A DNA stretch of 64,000 nucleotides from Mesorhizobium sp. M1B.F.Ca.ET.045.04.1.1 (GTDB lineage: Bacteria; Pseudomonadota; Alphaproteobacteria; Rhizobiales; Rhizobiaceae). Below the pieces are notes generated by a model. The model searched no databases, was not told where the DNA came from, and saw only the letters and a list, made by a program, of their open reading frames with translations. Made by a program: the position numbers and the translations under genes. Below, piece after piece: positions 16,565-24,213 of the stretch (position 1 is the stretch's first letter; every line of letters begins with the position of its first letter). The DNA lies in contig NZ_CP034448.1 in the NCBI RefSeq assembly GCF_003952465.1, positions 1,674,001-1,738,000 on the forward strand. The letters run 5' to 3'.

Positions 16565-17131
16565 CTAGTCTGCGCGGCGCACGTAAGTGATTTCGTTGGT
16601 GTCGACGATGATGCGCTCGCCGGCGGAGATGAAGGGCGGCACCAGCACGCGGACGCCGTTTTCCAGCACCGCCGGCTTGTAGGAGGACGCCGCCGTCTGG
16701 CCCTTAACCACCGGGTCGGCCTCGGTGATGGTCAGCGTCACCTGGTCGGGCAGCGAGATGCCGATCGGCCGTTCCTCGTAGAGCTGGACCGTCACCATCA
16801 TGCCGTCCTGCAGGAAAGCGGCGCGTTCGCCGACGAAGTCCTTTGCCAGTTCGAGCTGCTCGTAGCTCTCGGTGTCCATGAACACCAGCGCGTCGCCCTG
16901 CTCGTAGAGGAAGGAGAAATCCTTCAGGTCAAGGCGGATCTGCTCGACGGTCTCGGCCGAGCGGAAGCGCTCGTTGAGCTTGGTGCCGTTGATCAGATTC
17001 TTCAGCTCGACCTGGTTGTAGGCGCCGCCCTTGCCCGGCTTGACGGTGTTGGTCTTGACCGCCACCCACAGGCCGCCATCGTGCTCGATGACGTAACCTG
17101 GACGGATTTCGCTGCCGCTGATCTTGGCCAT
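16565..17131 (-). CDS. efp: Elongation factor P
   Basis: This is a 188-residue translation factor that binds between the P and E sites and relieves stalling at consecutive prolines. The three domains are complete. Lys34 lies in the loop K-P-G-K-G-G-A, the place of the residue modified by EpmA/EpmB in E. coli, so modification by beta-lysylation is plausible. The start at [19 protein letters not shown] (17131) gives the usual length; the longer upstream reading adds an unrelated Arg/Ser-rich leader. Polyproline-rich proteins in this window (TolA and the 50.4 kb protein) are obvious clients. Confidence 0.97.
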   Translation of the reverse strand: MAKISGSEIRPGYVIEHDGGLWVAVKTNTVKPGKGGAYNQVELKNLINGTKLNERFRSAETVEQIRLDLKDFSFLYEQGDALVFMDTESYEQLELAKDFVGERAAFLQDGMMVTVQLYEERPIGISLPDQVTLTITEADPVVKGQTAASSYKPAVLENGVRVLVPPFISAGERIIVDTNEITYVRRAD

Positions 17132-17206
17132 GGTGAACTGATCCGGAATGAGATTTTTTCGCGCGGGACGCGCGCTTTGGCGCTTCCAAGACCACAAATC
17201 GCCCAA

Positions 17207-17247
17207 GGAGGCAAGGGAGGGGAGGCAAGGGAGGGAGTGGCAAGGGA
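17207..17247. repeat. 14-bp tandem repeat upstream of efp
   Basis: GGAGGCAAGGGAGG occurs twice head to tail (17207-17220 and 17221-17234), followed by a degenerate third copy. It lies in the 164-base gap between the Sel1-repeat gene and efp, where an efp promoter on the minus strand would be expected. Its role, if any, is unknown. Confidence 0.6.
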
Positions 17248-17295
17248 AAGCGGCGAGCGAGCGGATCTCGAACCGGTCCGGCATGGCAAGTGGTC

Positions 17296-18396
17296 TCAGG
17301 GCAGGCGATTCGCCTTCTGCAGCGCCTGCTTGGTCTGGCCGTCGTCGAGGCCCTGCAGGAAATCGTCCATCTGCGGGTCGATCAGCCCGGCGCGGCGGGC
17401 GAGGATGTACCAGGCTCCGGCCAGGATCAGATCGGGGTCGGTGCCGATGCCGCCCATATAGAGCTTGGCGAGTCGGTTCTGGGCGGCGACGTTGCCTCCC
17501 TCGGCCGCGCGCTTCATCCAGGCGAAGCCCGATTTCAGGTCGCGTTCGCCGCCGCGCCCCTCGATCATCCAGGCGGCGAGATCGATCTGTGCGGTGTCGT
17601 AATTTTGGCGGGCGGCCTGAGCCAACAGGACGCGTGCCTTGGCGTCGTCATGCGGCCTGCCGCCGGCGCCGTTGGAGTAGATTTGCGCCATCGCGTATTC
17701 GGCGTCGGCAAGTCCGGTCGCGGCAGCCCGCTCATAGTAGACGGCGGCCTTGGCGAGGCCGGCATCGCCCGGATCCTGCTGGACGAGCAATTGGGCGAAG
17801 TTGAACTGCGCCAGGCGGTTGCCGGCCTCGGCGGCGGCCTGCATCAGCGCATAGGCTTCCTTGCTGTCCTTCTTCACATAGCGGCCGTCGAGCAGCATCA
17901 GCGCGTACTGGAACTGCGCCTCCGGCACGCCCTGCTCGGCGGCAAGCCCATACCATTTCGCAGCCTCGGCCGCGTTGAGCGGCACGCCCAGCCCGCGCGA
18001 CAGGATCTCGGCGACCAATGTCTGAGCGGCGGGGTCGCCATTCTTGGCCCGCACCATGGCGAGGTTATAGGCGGTCTTGTAGAGCCCGCGCTGGAAGGCG
18101 CCATAGGCGGCGTCCGGCGGCTTGGCGCCGAAGCGATCGGGGTTGACGGTGTCGGGCGATGGCGGCGCAAGCGTCGCCGGCTGCGGCAGCGGTGTTTCTA
18201 TCGGCTTGTCGGCCCGCGCAGCGCCAGCATTAGGGGCGCCAGCATTAGGGGCGTCGGTATTAGGGGCACTCGCGTCCGGCACACTTGTATCCGGCCTGGG
18301 CTGTGGCACCGGCACCGCCTCCGCGCCTGCCGCCGCGGCCGCCTGGATCGTCAAGGCAGCGGCCAACGCCGCGAGGGGAAGCCGGGAGTAGCGCAC
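17296..18396 (-). CDS. Sel1-repeat (SEL1-like TPR) exported protein
   Basis: This is a 366-residue protein. The signal peptide ([20 protein letters not shown]) is followed by a Pro/Ala/Asn-rich low-complexity stretch to about residue 85. Four to six Sel1-type repeats then follow, recognisable as [38 protein letters not shown] and similar. Sel1 repeats are alpha-alpha solenoids for protein-protein contact, so it is probably a periplasmic scaffold. It starts with GTG one base after the stop of the ThiE-like gene, suggesting translational coupling. Confidence 0.87.
   Translation of the reverse strand: MRYSRLPLAALAAALTIQAAAAAGAEAVPVPQPRPDTSVPDASAPNTDAPNAGAPNAGAARADKPIETPLPQPATLAPPSPDTVNPDRFGAKPPDAAYGAFQRGLYKTAYNLAMVRAKNGDPAAQTLVAEILSRGLGVPLNAAEAAKWYGLAAEQGVPEAQFQYALMLLDGRYVKKDSKEAYALMQAAAEAGNRLAQFNFAQLLVQQDPGDAGLAKAAVYYERAAATGLADAEYAMAQIYSNGAGGRPHDDAKARVLLAQAARQNYDTAQIDLAAWMIEGRGGERDLKSGFAWMKRAAEGGNVAAQNRLAKLYMGGIGTDPDLILAGAWYILARRAGLIDPQMDDFLQGLDDGQTKQALQKANRLP
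18221..18265 (-). repeat. 15-bp tandem repeats coding for PNAGA units
   Basis: GCGCCAGCATTAGGG is present twice exactly (18221-18235 and 18236-18250) and once with three changes (18251-18265). On the minus strand it encodes repeated A-P-N-A-G / A-P-N-T-D units in the low-complexity linker of the Sel1 protein. The AT-rich TTA within such a GC-rich gene stands out. Copy number may vary between strains. Confidence 0.8.
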
Positions 18397-18397
18397 G

Positions 18398-19045
18398 TCA
18401 GTCCTCGAAGCGCGGCGCGGTTTCGTCGAGCAGGGCGTTGGCGGCGGCGACCGCCGCGCGCGGATCGAGCCCGTCGGCGAAGACCGCGCTGGAGAGCGCC
18501 ACGAATTCTGTCCCCGTGGCCGCCACCGTTTCCACCGAGGCGAGATCGGACCCGGCCATGACGATGCAGGGGATCTGGATCATCTGCGCCCACCATTGGC
18601 CGAGCGAGAGGTTGCGCGGATGCGGCTCCGGCTTGTTGTCGTAACCGAAGCGGCCGAAGAATATATAGTCGGGGCGCTCCTCACCGAGCTCCAGCGCGTC
18701 GTCGCGGGTCTTGGCGCCGCCGGCGCCGACCATCATCTTGTCCGCCAGGCGCTCGATCGTCTCGGCGAGCTCCTGTCGGTTGGCCTCGACATGGATGCCG
18801 TCGGCGTGAACGCGGCCGGCAATGCGGCTGTCGCCGGCGATGATGACGGCGATGCCGGCGGCTTGAGCGACCGGCACGATTTTTTCGGCGAAGGCCTGGA
18901 AGGTGGCATCGTCCATGCCGTTGTCGGGCAGGATCAGCGAGGCGATGTCGCCGCCGTCGAAGGCCGCGCAGATGTGCTCGGCCGTCGCAAGCGGCGGCGC
19001 GATCAGCACGATACGGCAGCGGTTGGGCGGCGTTAAATCGTTCAT
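18398..19045 (-). CDS. ThiE-like (thiamine phosphate synthase family) protein, divergent
   Basis: This is a 215-residue TIM-barrel protein related to thiamine phosphate synthase. The overall pattern matches ThiE: R-V-H-A-D-G-I-H-V-E, then D-Y-I-F-F-G-R-F and a late A-L-S-S-A-V-F. However, the QLRxK motif that contacts the pyrimidine is replaced by L-I-L-P-D-N, and the G-x-S-T-H phosphate motif by G-A-G-G-A-K-T. It may therefore have lost or changed activity. The start MNDLTPPNRC (19045) is preferred to upstream codons. It is followed by the Sel1 gene with a one-base gap. No TPP riboswitch is visible upstream. Confidence 0.78.
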   Translation of the reverse strand: MNDLTPPNRCRIVLIAPPLATAEHICAAFDGGDIASLILPDNGMDDATFQAFAEKIVPVAQAAGIAVIIAGDSRIAGRVHADGIHVEANRQELAETIERLADKMMVGAGGAKTRDDALELGEERPDYIFFGRFGYDNKPEPHPRNLSLGQWWAQMIQIPCIVMAGSDLASVETVAATGTEFVALSSAVFADGLDPRAAVAAANALLDETAPRFED

Positions 19046-19304
19046 TGGCCTTCGATCCCGGTTTTCGCCTATGCCGGGCGAAGATGGTTGCATTGCGGCA
19101 TAAAGCAATGCGTCCGGCTTGAACAGGAGGCGGGCGAAGATAGCCGCCGAAATGCATCGCGACAGCGAAGGCTTGCGCCATCGGGGACCCCAGGCAGGAG
19201 GCCCATGATTTCAGATGTAACCGAATTTCTCGGCCGCGAAATCACCCTGCAACGGCGCTCTTTGACGATGTGCGTGTCGTCGAACCCATTTGCAGGAGAT
19301 GATC

Positions 19305-20357
19305 ATGGAACCGACAATCCGTGAAAGGCGCACGGCGAACGCAGCGGAGCTTCCTACCGCTGTCCCGCTGATGGCGCTTTCGACCGGTTTCTGGGCCTTC
19401 AAGACCCTGGCCGCTGCGCACGAGTTGGACCTCTTCAGCCGCCTCGCGGGCGGCGCCGGCATCACGGTTGCCGGACTGGCGGAAGCGCTCGGTCTCAATC
19501 CACGCCCGGCCGAGATGCTGTTGACCGGCTGCGCCGCACTCGGGCTTCTGGAGAAGACGGACGGCCGTTATCGCAATACGCCGCTAAGCGAAGCCTATCT
19601 CGTGCGCGGGAAACCGTATTACTTCGGTGGCTTCGTGCAGATGGCCGACAAGCGGCTTTACGAGGGCTGGGGCAAACTTGCCGAAGCGCTGCGCACGAAC
19701 CGGCCAACCACGTGGGACCCGGCAGTGCAATCCTCGGCGTTCGAAGGCGAGGATCCGACGATGCTGGCCCTCTTCTGGGAGGCGATGCATTCGCTCTCCA
19801 TGATGACCGCGCGCAAGCTCGGCGAAGCCGTGGATCTCGGTCATTTCCGCCGCCTCCTCGATATCGGCGGCGGATCGGGCGCGTACGACATCGAGCTTTG
19901 CAAACAGCATGGGGCGCTGCGTGCGACCGTGTTCGACTTGCCGCATGTGGCCGCGATCGCCGCGGGAAAAATTGCCGAGGCCGGCTTGACCGACCGCATC
20001 GAGACCGCCGGCGGCAGCTTTTTCGAACAGCTTCCCGGAGATCACGACGTGCATCTCCTGTCGATGATCCTGCACGATTGGGACGAGGCGAAGAACCACG
20101 CCTTGCTGCGCCGGTCCTTCGAGGCTTTGCCGAGCGGCGGCGCAGTCGTGATCAGCGAACTTCTGGTCAATGACGAAAAGACCGGACCAGCGCCAGCCGC
20201 GCTGATGAGCCTCAACATGCTGATCGAGACGGAAGGGCGAAACTACACGCCGGCTGAATATTCGGCGTGGCTCAAGGAAGCCGGATTTCGGAACATCGAG
20301 ACGGTCTGGTTCGAAGCACCCGCCGCGAACGGCGCCGTGATCGGCCGCAAGCCGTAG
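19305..20357 (+). CDS. SAM-dependent O-methyltransferase (class I, dimerisation-domain type)
   Basis: This is a 350-residue methyltransferase like acetylserotonin and hydroxyneurosporene O-methyltransferases. An N-terminal winged-helix dimerisation domain (FWAFKTLAAAHELDLFSRL, then VAGLAEALGLNPRPAEMLL) precedes the SAM site L-L-D-I-G-G-G-S-G-A-Y near residue 188. The catalytic region follows (L-L-S-M-I-L-H-D-W-D-E-A-K-N-H, with His as probable base). AGGAG six bases before the ATG at 19305 fixes the start. The substrate is unknown; no biosynthetic partner lies next to it. It is divergent from the ThiE-like gene. Confidence 0.87.
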   Translation: MEPTIRERRTANAAELPTAVPLMALSTGFWAFKTLAAAHELDLFSRLAGGAGITVAGLAEALGLNPRPAEMLLTGCAALGLLEKTDGRYRNTPLSEAYLVRGKPYYFGGFVQMADKRLYEGWGKLAEALRTNRPTTWDPAVQSSAFEGEDPTMLALFWEAMHSLSMMTARKLGEAVDLGHFRRLLDIGGGSGAYDIELCKQHGALRATVFDLPHVAAIAAGKIAEAGLTDRIETAGGSFFEQLPGDHDVHLLSMILHDWDEAKNHALLRRSFEALPSGGAVVISELLVNDEKTGPAPAALMSLNMLIETEGRNYTPAEYSAWLKEAGFRNIETVWFEAPAANGAVIGRKP

Positions 20358-20398
20358 AGCGCAAGGCGGAGTGGAATAGGCGCCCCGCAGTTCAAATC

Positions 20399-20441
20399 GA
20401 GGGCATGGCGTTGTTTAGCGGGAAACCAACGCTATGCCCTC
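20399..20441. repeat. Intergenic hairpin after the methyltransferase
   Basis: GAGGGCAT (20399-20406) pairs with ATGCCCTC (20434-20441), and GCGTTG with CAACGC inside it, giving a 15-bp stem with one mismatch. It lies between the convergent methyltransferase and GNAT genes. There is no T-run, so it is either a repeat element or an atypical terminator. Confidence 0.6.
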
Positions 20442-20502
20442 AAATGGGCATCGGCCAACCAGCCCGGCGATGACACGCCCGCCGGCCGCGCCCCCGCGGC
20501 GG

Positions 20503-20961
20503 TCACAGATCCAGCTTGTAGCCGATGTGACTGGCCTTGAAGCCGAGCCGCTCGTAGAAGCGGTGGGCGTCGAGCCGGCTCTTGTTGGTCGTCAGCTGGA
20601 CGACCCTGCAGCCGCGTTCACGGCATTTTTCGATCGCCCATTCCAGCAGGCGCTGCCCGAGCCTTTCGCCGCGCCGGTTCGCCGCGACGCGCACCGCCTC
20701 GATCTGGCCGCGCCAGGCACCCTGCGACGACAGTCCGGCGAGAAAGCTGATCTGCAGCGTGCCGATGACATCGGCGCCGTCCGCCATTACCGCGAGCAAC
20801 TGGTTCGGGTCGCTGTCGACCGCCGCGAAGGCATCCAGATAGGCCTGCGTCAGCGGCATGCGTGTGTCCTCGCGGGCGCGGCCAAGCACATCATCGGCAA
20901 GCATGGCGACGATCGCCGGGAGATCGGCTTGCCGCGCGCGGCGGATCAGGACTTCGCTCAT
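20503..20961 (-). CDS. GNAT-family N-acetyltransferase
   Basis: This is a 152-residue acetyl-CoA-dependent acetyltransferase. Motif A is visible as I-E-A-V-R-V-A-A-N-R-R-G-E-R-L-G-Q-R-L-L (the pyrophosphate-binding R-R-x-G-x-G/R-L-G loop). Motif B is R-G-C-R-V-V-Q-L-T-T-N, followed by A-H-R-F-Y-E-R-L-G-F. Such proteins acetylate small molecules or proteins; the substrate cannot be inferred. The ATG at 20961 has GAGG seven bases upstream, which is better than the in-frame TTG two codons earlier. Confidence 0.9.
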   Translation of the reverse strand: MSEVLIRRARQADLPAIVAMLADDVLGRAREDTRMPLTQAYLDAFAAVDSDPNQLLAVMADGADVIGTLQISFLAGLSSQGAWRGQIEAVRVAANRRGERLGQRLLEWAIEKCRERGCRVVQLTTNKSRLDAHRFYERLGFKASHIGYKLDL

Positions 20962-21011
20962 CGTCAAACCTCATGCTGGGCCGCTGACCTTATGCATGGC
21001 CTTCGCGCCTG

Positions 21012-21037
21012 CCGCAAACCGTAAGGCTGGTTTGCGG
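21012..21037. repeat. Intergenic hairpin
   Basis: CCGCAAACC (21012-21020) pairs perfectly with GGTTTGCGG (21029-21037) around an eight-base loop. It lies between the divergent GNAT and TauE genes. There is no T-run. It could be an operator or an extragenic palindrome. Confidence 0.5.
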
Positions 21038-21156
21038 GACAGTTGATCGCGCCGGCCGGCTGACGGGACGCATCGGCTATCGCGCTCTTCCGCTTTGTGG
21101 TCTATTGCAGGTCTCCCGTCATTCTCCCGCCGTTCTCATCCCCCGCCGTTCTCACC

Positions 21157-21927
21157 ATGTCAGGCCTGCTCAGCGATCCCTGGTTCTATGCCGCCGCCAT
21201 TCCGGCGGTCCTCCTCGTCGGCCTGTCGAAGGGCGGCTTCGGCGGCGCCGTGGGTTTCGTCGGCGTGCCGCTGATGGCGCTGACCATGCCGCCGGTACAG
21301 GCCGCGGCCATCCTGCTGCCGATCCTTTGCCTGATGGACATCGTTTCGGTGTGGACATGGTGGGGCATCTATGACCGCAAGATGCTCACCGACATGATGC
21401 CGGGCGCCATCATCGGCATCGGCCTCGGCTGGCTGACGGCGGCCCTGGTGACCGAGGAGATGGTGCGGCTCATCGTCGGCGCCGTCGCGCTGATCTTCGT
21501 CTTGCGCTGGATCTATCTGCAGTTCCGCCACGGCGCCGATCATGCGGCCGAGCCGAACCGCATCGCGGCCGCCTTCTGGGGCACGGTCGCCGGCTTCACC
21601 AGCTTCGTCGCCCATGTCGGCGGCCCGCCCTTCCAGGTCTATGCGCTGCCGATCCGGCTCGACCCAAAGGTGCTGTCGGGGACGGCGGCGATCTTCTTCG
21701 CCGCCACCAATGCGCTGAAGCTCATCCCCTATTTCGCACTCGGCCAGTTCGACAGCACCAACCTCACCGCCTCTTTTGCGCTGATGCCGCTGGCGCCGCT
21801 CTCCACCATCGCCGGCGCCTGGCTGGTGCGCCGCATGCGGCCGGAGGTGTTTTATCCGTTCACCTATGCGACGGTGGCCATGGTGGCGGTCAAGCTGCTC
21901 TGGGACGGTCTTGCGGGACTCATGTAA
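21157..21927 (+). CDS. Sulfite exporter TauE/SafE-family membrane protein
   Basis: This is a 256-residue inner-membrane protein with about eight transmembrane helices. The family's two repeated motifs are visible: G-L-S-K-G-G-F-G-G-A-V-G-F in the first half and F-T-S-F-V-A-H-V-G-G-P-P-F in the second. Members export organosulfonates, sulfite or related anions. The ATG at 21157 gives the normal length but has no clear ribosome-binding site; an in-frame GTG at 21097 is a possible alternative. No sulfur-metabolism gene is adjacent. Confidence 0.88.
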   Translation: MSGLLSDPWFYAAAIPAVLLVGLSKGGFGGAVGFVGVPLMALTMPPVQAAAILLPILCLMDIVSVWTWWGIYDRKMLTDMMPGAIIGIGLGWLTAALVTEEMVRLIVGAVALIFVLRWIYLQFRHGADHAAEPNRIAAAFWGTVAGFTSFVAHVGGPPFQVYALPIRLDPKVLSGTAAIFFAATNALKLIPYFALGQFDSTNLTASFALMPLAPLSTIAGAWLVRRMRPEVFYPFTYATVAMVAVKLLWDGLAGLM

Positions 21928-21966
21928 TAGCGGGGCGGCTCGGCGGCCGCGCCTGCAATCGCGGTC

Positions 21967-22518
21967 TCAGGCGGTGCGCGGCACCATCTGACGGGTGCCG
22001 CCAAGGGCGAGTGCGGCGCCGACCGCTATCACCAGCGCCATGCCGGCGAGGATGCCGATGTCGTGCATAGCGGGCTTCAGCACCATGTCGGCAATGATCA
22101 CCAGCATCACCGCGTAGTCGAAACGCGCCCAGCTCATCATGCGCTGGCCGATGGCGAGAACCGCCGGCGTCACGCCTTCCTTGGCGACCATGGCGCCCAT
22201 GCGCTCCCCGGTCGGCTTGAAGACGAGCATGCCGATCGAAAAGGTCGTGGCGTAGCCGACAAGGCCGATGACGATCCACAGCTCGGAAAAGCCGACCCAG
22301 AAGCCGCACATGACGAGGCCGAAGATCAGGGTGAGCAGGGACATCGGCGCGAAGAAGCGGCCGCCGAGTTGGCCGCTGGCGCGCATCGCCTGCAGCTTGT
22401 CCTCGATCTTGCCGGCGCGCTCGGCAAGCACGCCGAGCAGGAACAGGACGAAACCGCCGCCGACCCACAAAATGGCCGAGACGACGTGAAGGAATTTGAC
22501 GATCGAGTACCAGTCCAT
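21967..22518 (-). CDS. DUF2269-family integral membrane protein
   Basis: This is a 183-residue protein with four to five transmembrane helices (IVKFLHVVSAILWVGGGFVLFLLG; SLLTLIFGLVMCGFW; LWIVIGLVGYATTFSIGMLVF; YAVMLVIIADMVLKP; ILAGMALVIAVGAALALG). It opens with H-V-V-S-A-I-L-W-V-G-G-G, the pattern of DUF2269 and related heme-binding-like membrane families. A GGAG site lies seven bases before the ATG at 22518. It is convergent with the TauE gene. The function is unknown. Confidence 0.85.
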   Translation of the reverse strand: MDWYSIVKFLHVVSAILWVGGGFVLFLLGVLAERAGKIEDKLQAMRASGQLGGRFFAPMSLLTLIFGLVMCGFWVGFSELWIVIGLVGYATTFSIGMLVFKPTGERMGAMVAKEGVTPAVLAIGQRMMSWARFDYAVMLVIIADMVLKPAMHDIGILAGMALVIAVGAALALGGTRQMVPRTA

Positions 22519-22739
22519 GATGTGCTCCAAATGTCGTTCTTGTCTTGCGGGCGGCACCGGTTTGCGCCGGCCGTCGAGAGGAGCGCGCGTTTTGCGGGGG
22601 GCGTGTTTCCGAACGATGTCGCGGCGGCGACCGTCTTGTTTCGACACCGCAATATGCGTTGCAGGAGATGGCTGGCAGGAAGAGGCGGTGTCCCGTTCCG
22701 GCACAGGAAAGTCCGTTCGGTTAAAAATTCCGCCCGGCG

Positions 22740-22754
22740 TTAAGGCTTCATTAA
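22740..22754 (+). promoter_or_regulatory. CtrA-type box upstream of the sRNA
   Basis: TTAA-GGCTTCA-TTAA matches the full CtrA consensus TTAA-N7-TTAA. It lies about 30 bases before the start of the first predicted RNA hairpin, where a -35 element would be expected. A candidate -10, TACTAT, lies at 22769-22774. Cell-cycle control of the small RNA is inferred. Confidence 0.55.
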
Positions 22755-22778
22755 GCTTTACGGGCGTTTACTATGCGC

Positions 22779-22877
22779 ATCCAGTTTTGCTGGATTCTTA
22801 CCGAGTGGTTGGAGCCACTTTGTTTGACGCCTCCCTGTTAAACTCCTGAGAGCCGCCTTATCCGCGGCTCTTTTTTT
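22779..22877 (+). ncRNA. Candidate trans-acting small RNA with CCUCC loop
   Basis: About 99 bases fold into four successive hairpins with almost no unpaired sequence. They are ATCCAG/CTGGAT (22779-22795), AGTGG/CCACT (22804-22819) and GTTTGAC/GTTAAAC (22822-22843), whose loop GCCTCCCT exposes an anti-Shine-Dalgarno CCUCC. The last is a strong intrinsic terminator AGAGCCGC/GCGGCTCT (22849-22871) followed by seven T. This is the architecture of alphaproteobacterial regulatory RNAs that pair with ribosome-binding sites, and it recalls the suhB/mmgR-type RNAs of rhizobia; that family name is from memory and uncertain. It sits in a 522-base gap between DUF2269 and DUF1465. The 5' end is an estimate. 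Confidence 0.7.
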
Positions 22878-22910
22878 GTCGCCGATGGCTCGTCGGCGTG
22901 CGCTCCGGCG

Positions 22911-22925
22911 TTAACCGTTTGTTAA
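22911..22925 (+). promoter_or_regulatory. CtrA-type box upstream of DUF1465
   Basis: TTAA-CCGTTTG-TTAA is a full match to TTAA-N7-TTAA, lying 115 bases before the DUF1465 start and just after the sRNA terminator. A CtrA-controlled promoter for DUF1465 is the likely meaning. Confidence 0.55.
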
Positions 22926-23040
22926 ACATGCGCTTGCCTTCGTGGGCATCGAAGCGCATTTTCAAGCCTCAGTCGTTTAAGGGTGCAGGACGTATCGGCA
23001 AGGATGCCGAATCGGCTTGCGGCAGTGCAGGGGCGTATCG

Positions 23041-23571
23041 ATGACCGAGCCTTCGAAGGACAGCGCGAAGACCATAAAGCTCGCGGAACGCCGGGTTTTC
23101 TCCCAATCCTTCAAGCCGCTCTACCAGGAGGGGATGGGCCTGGTCGAACAGGCGGCCGAATATCTCGACGGCAAGGGCAGGCTCGAAGCCAAGAAGCTGT
23201 CGCGCACGGCTGCAACACTCTATGCGGCCGAATCGATGCGGCTGACCACAAGGCTGATGCAGGTCGCGTCCTGGCTGCTTCTGCAGCGGGCCGCGAATTC
23301 GGGTGAAATGACCCGCGACCAGGTCGCTTCTGAAAAATCCAAGGTGCGGCTCGACACTGCTTCGGCGCATGACGAGGCGTTGGGCTGGAACGAGTTGCCG
23401 AAGGATTTTCTGGATCTGGTGAGCCGGTCGCTGCGCCTGCAGGCGCTTGTGCGGCGCATGGACGAGGAGATTTATGGCGGCGCGATGAACGACGCGCCGG
23501 CCGCCGTCCTCCGCGCCAACCCGGTGTCCGACCAGATATCGCTTCTCAACACGGCGTTTGCACGCGGCTAG
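23041..23571 (+). CDS. DUF1465-family protein
   Basis: This is a 176-residue soluble, mostly helical protein of the alphaproteobacterial family DUF1465. The core is R-V-F-S-Q-S-F-K-P-L-Y-Q-E-G-M-G-L-V-E, then A-E-S-M-R-L-T-T-R-L-M-Q-V-A-S-W-L-L-L-Q-R-A, and S-R-S-L-R-L-Q-A-L-V-R-R-M-D. The start is MTEPSKDSAK at 23041, with AGGGG about eight bases upstream. The function is not known to me. The CtrA-type box upstream hints at a cell-cycle link. It lies 67 bases before ruvC in the same direction. Confidence 0.85.
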   Translation: MTEPSKDSAKTIKLAERRVFSQSFKPLYQEGMGLVEQAAEYLDGKGRLEAKKLSRTAATLYAAESMRLTTRLMQVASWLLLQRAANSGEMTRDQVASEKSKVRLDTASAHDEALGWNELPKDFLDLVSRSLRLQALVRRMDEEIYGGAMNDAPAAVLRANPVSDQISLLNTAFARG

Positions 23572-23580
23572 CCCAAGCTT

Positions 23581-23595
23581 GTTTCTGGTTTGTTC
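23581..23595 (+). promoter_or_regulatory. Near-match LexA-type box upstream of ruvC
   Basis: GTTT-N7-GTTC differs by one base from the alphaproteobacterial SOS box GTTC-N7-GTTC. It lies 43 bases before the ruvC start, in the right place for a promoter operator. By itself it is weak evidence; its similarity to the perfect box at 24156 makes it more interesting. Confidence 0.4.
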
Positions 23596-23638
23596 ACAAT
23601 TCGCTGGCATCGCCATACGCCGAGGTTAGACTTGGCGC

Positions 23639-24151
23639 ATGGGGGAAGCGATTCGCATCATCGGCATCGATCCGGGCCTGAGGCGCACCGGCTGGGGCAT
23701 CCTCGAGAGCCTCGGCAACTCGCTGCGCTTCGTCGCCTCCGGCACCGTGCGCTCCGACGACAAGGCGCCGCTGGCGACGCGACTCTGCCAGTTGCATGAC
23801 GGGCTGGCCGAGGTGCTGCATCAAGCCATGCCGCACGAGGCGGCGGTCGAACAGACCTTCGTCAACAAGGACGCGACGGCGACGCTGAAGCTCGGCCAGG
23901 CGCGCGGCATCGCCATGCTGGTGCCTGCGCGCGCCGGACTGGTGGTCGCCGAATATGCCCCCAACGCGGTCAAGAAAGCGGTGATCGGCGTTGGCCACGG
24001 CGAGAAGAAGCAGATCCACATGATGGTGAAGGTGCTGATGCCGAAGGCGGTTTTCGAAACCGACGATGCCGCCGACGCGCTGGCCGTCGCCATCTGCCAC
24101 GCGCATCACCGCCAGAGCGTCGCTTATCGGATGGCGGCGCCGGCTGGATAG
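23639..24151 (+). CDS. ruvC: Holliday junction resolvase RuvC
   Basis: This is a 170-residue endonuclease that cuts Holliday junctions after RuvAB branch migration. The RNase H-like fold and acidic active site are visible: D11 in I-I-G-I-D-P-G, E71 in A-V-E-Q-T-F-V-N, and the D-D-A-A-D-A-L-A pair near 143-146. Length and ends are normal. In most relatives ruvC, ruvA and ruvB are contiguous; here a toxin-antitoxin pair of about 670 bases separates ruvC from ruvA. A one-mismatch LexA-type box lies upstream. Confidence 0.97.
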   Translation: MGEAIRIIGIDPGLRRTGWGILESLGNSLRFVASGTVRSDDKAPLATRLCQLHDGLAEVLHQAMPHEAAVEQTFVNKDATATLKLGQARGIAMLVPARAGLVVAEYAPNAVKKAVIGVGHGEKKQIHMMVKVLMPKAVFETDDAADALAVAICHAHHRQSVAYRMAAPAG

Positions 24152-24155
24152 CTTT

Positions 24156-24188
24156 GTTCTTGACTTGTTCTTCCGGTTGGAATATTTC
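24156..24188 (+). promoter_or_regulatory. Perfect LexA-type box overlapping a sigma-70 promoter
   Basis: GTTC-TTGACTT-GTTC (24156-24170) is a perfect match to the alphaproteobacterial LexA box, four bases after the ruvC stop. Its spacer contains TTGACT (24160-24165). Exactly 17 bases later comes TATTTC (24183-24188), so the box covers the -35 of a good promoter that would drive the toxin-antitoxin genes and possibly ruvA-ruvB. SOS induction is inferred. Confidence 0.65.
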
Positions 24189-24201
24189 TTACCGGTAAGA
24201 A
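24186..24201. promoter_or_regulatory. Perfect 16-bp palindrome, antitoxin operator
   Basis: TTCTTACC followed directly by GGTAAGAA is a perfect palindrome ending 12 bases before the antitoxin ATG. It overlaps the predicted -10 and transcription start. Antitoxins with an AbrB fold bind such sites to autorepress their operon. Confidence 0.7.
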
Positions 24202-24213
24202 TGGAGAAATCCG

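Noticed and set aside
18398..19300. TPP riboswitch upstream of the ThiE-like gene
   Set aside because: None of the conserved segments (CTGAGA, ACCTGATCCGG-like, GGAGGGA) occur on the minus strand in 19046-19300.
22773..22841. 22-codon frame (MRIQFCWILTEWLEPLCLTPPC) that could be a leader peptide
   Set aside because: It has no ribosome-binding site, and the sequence is better explained by three RNA hairpins and a terminator. No regulated codon run such as Trp or His repeats is present, and the next gene is 160 bases past the terminator.
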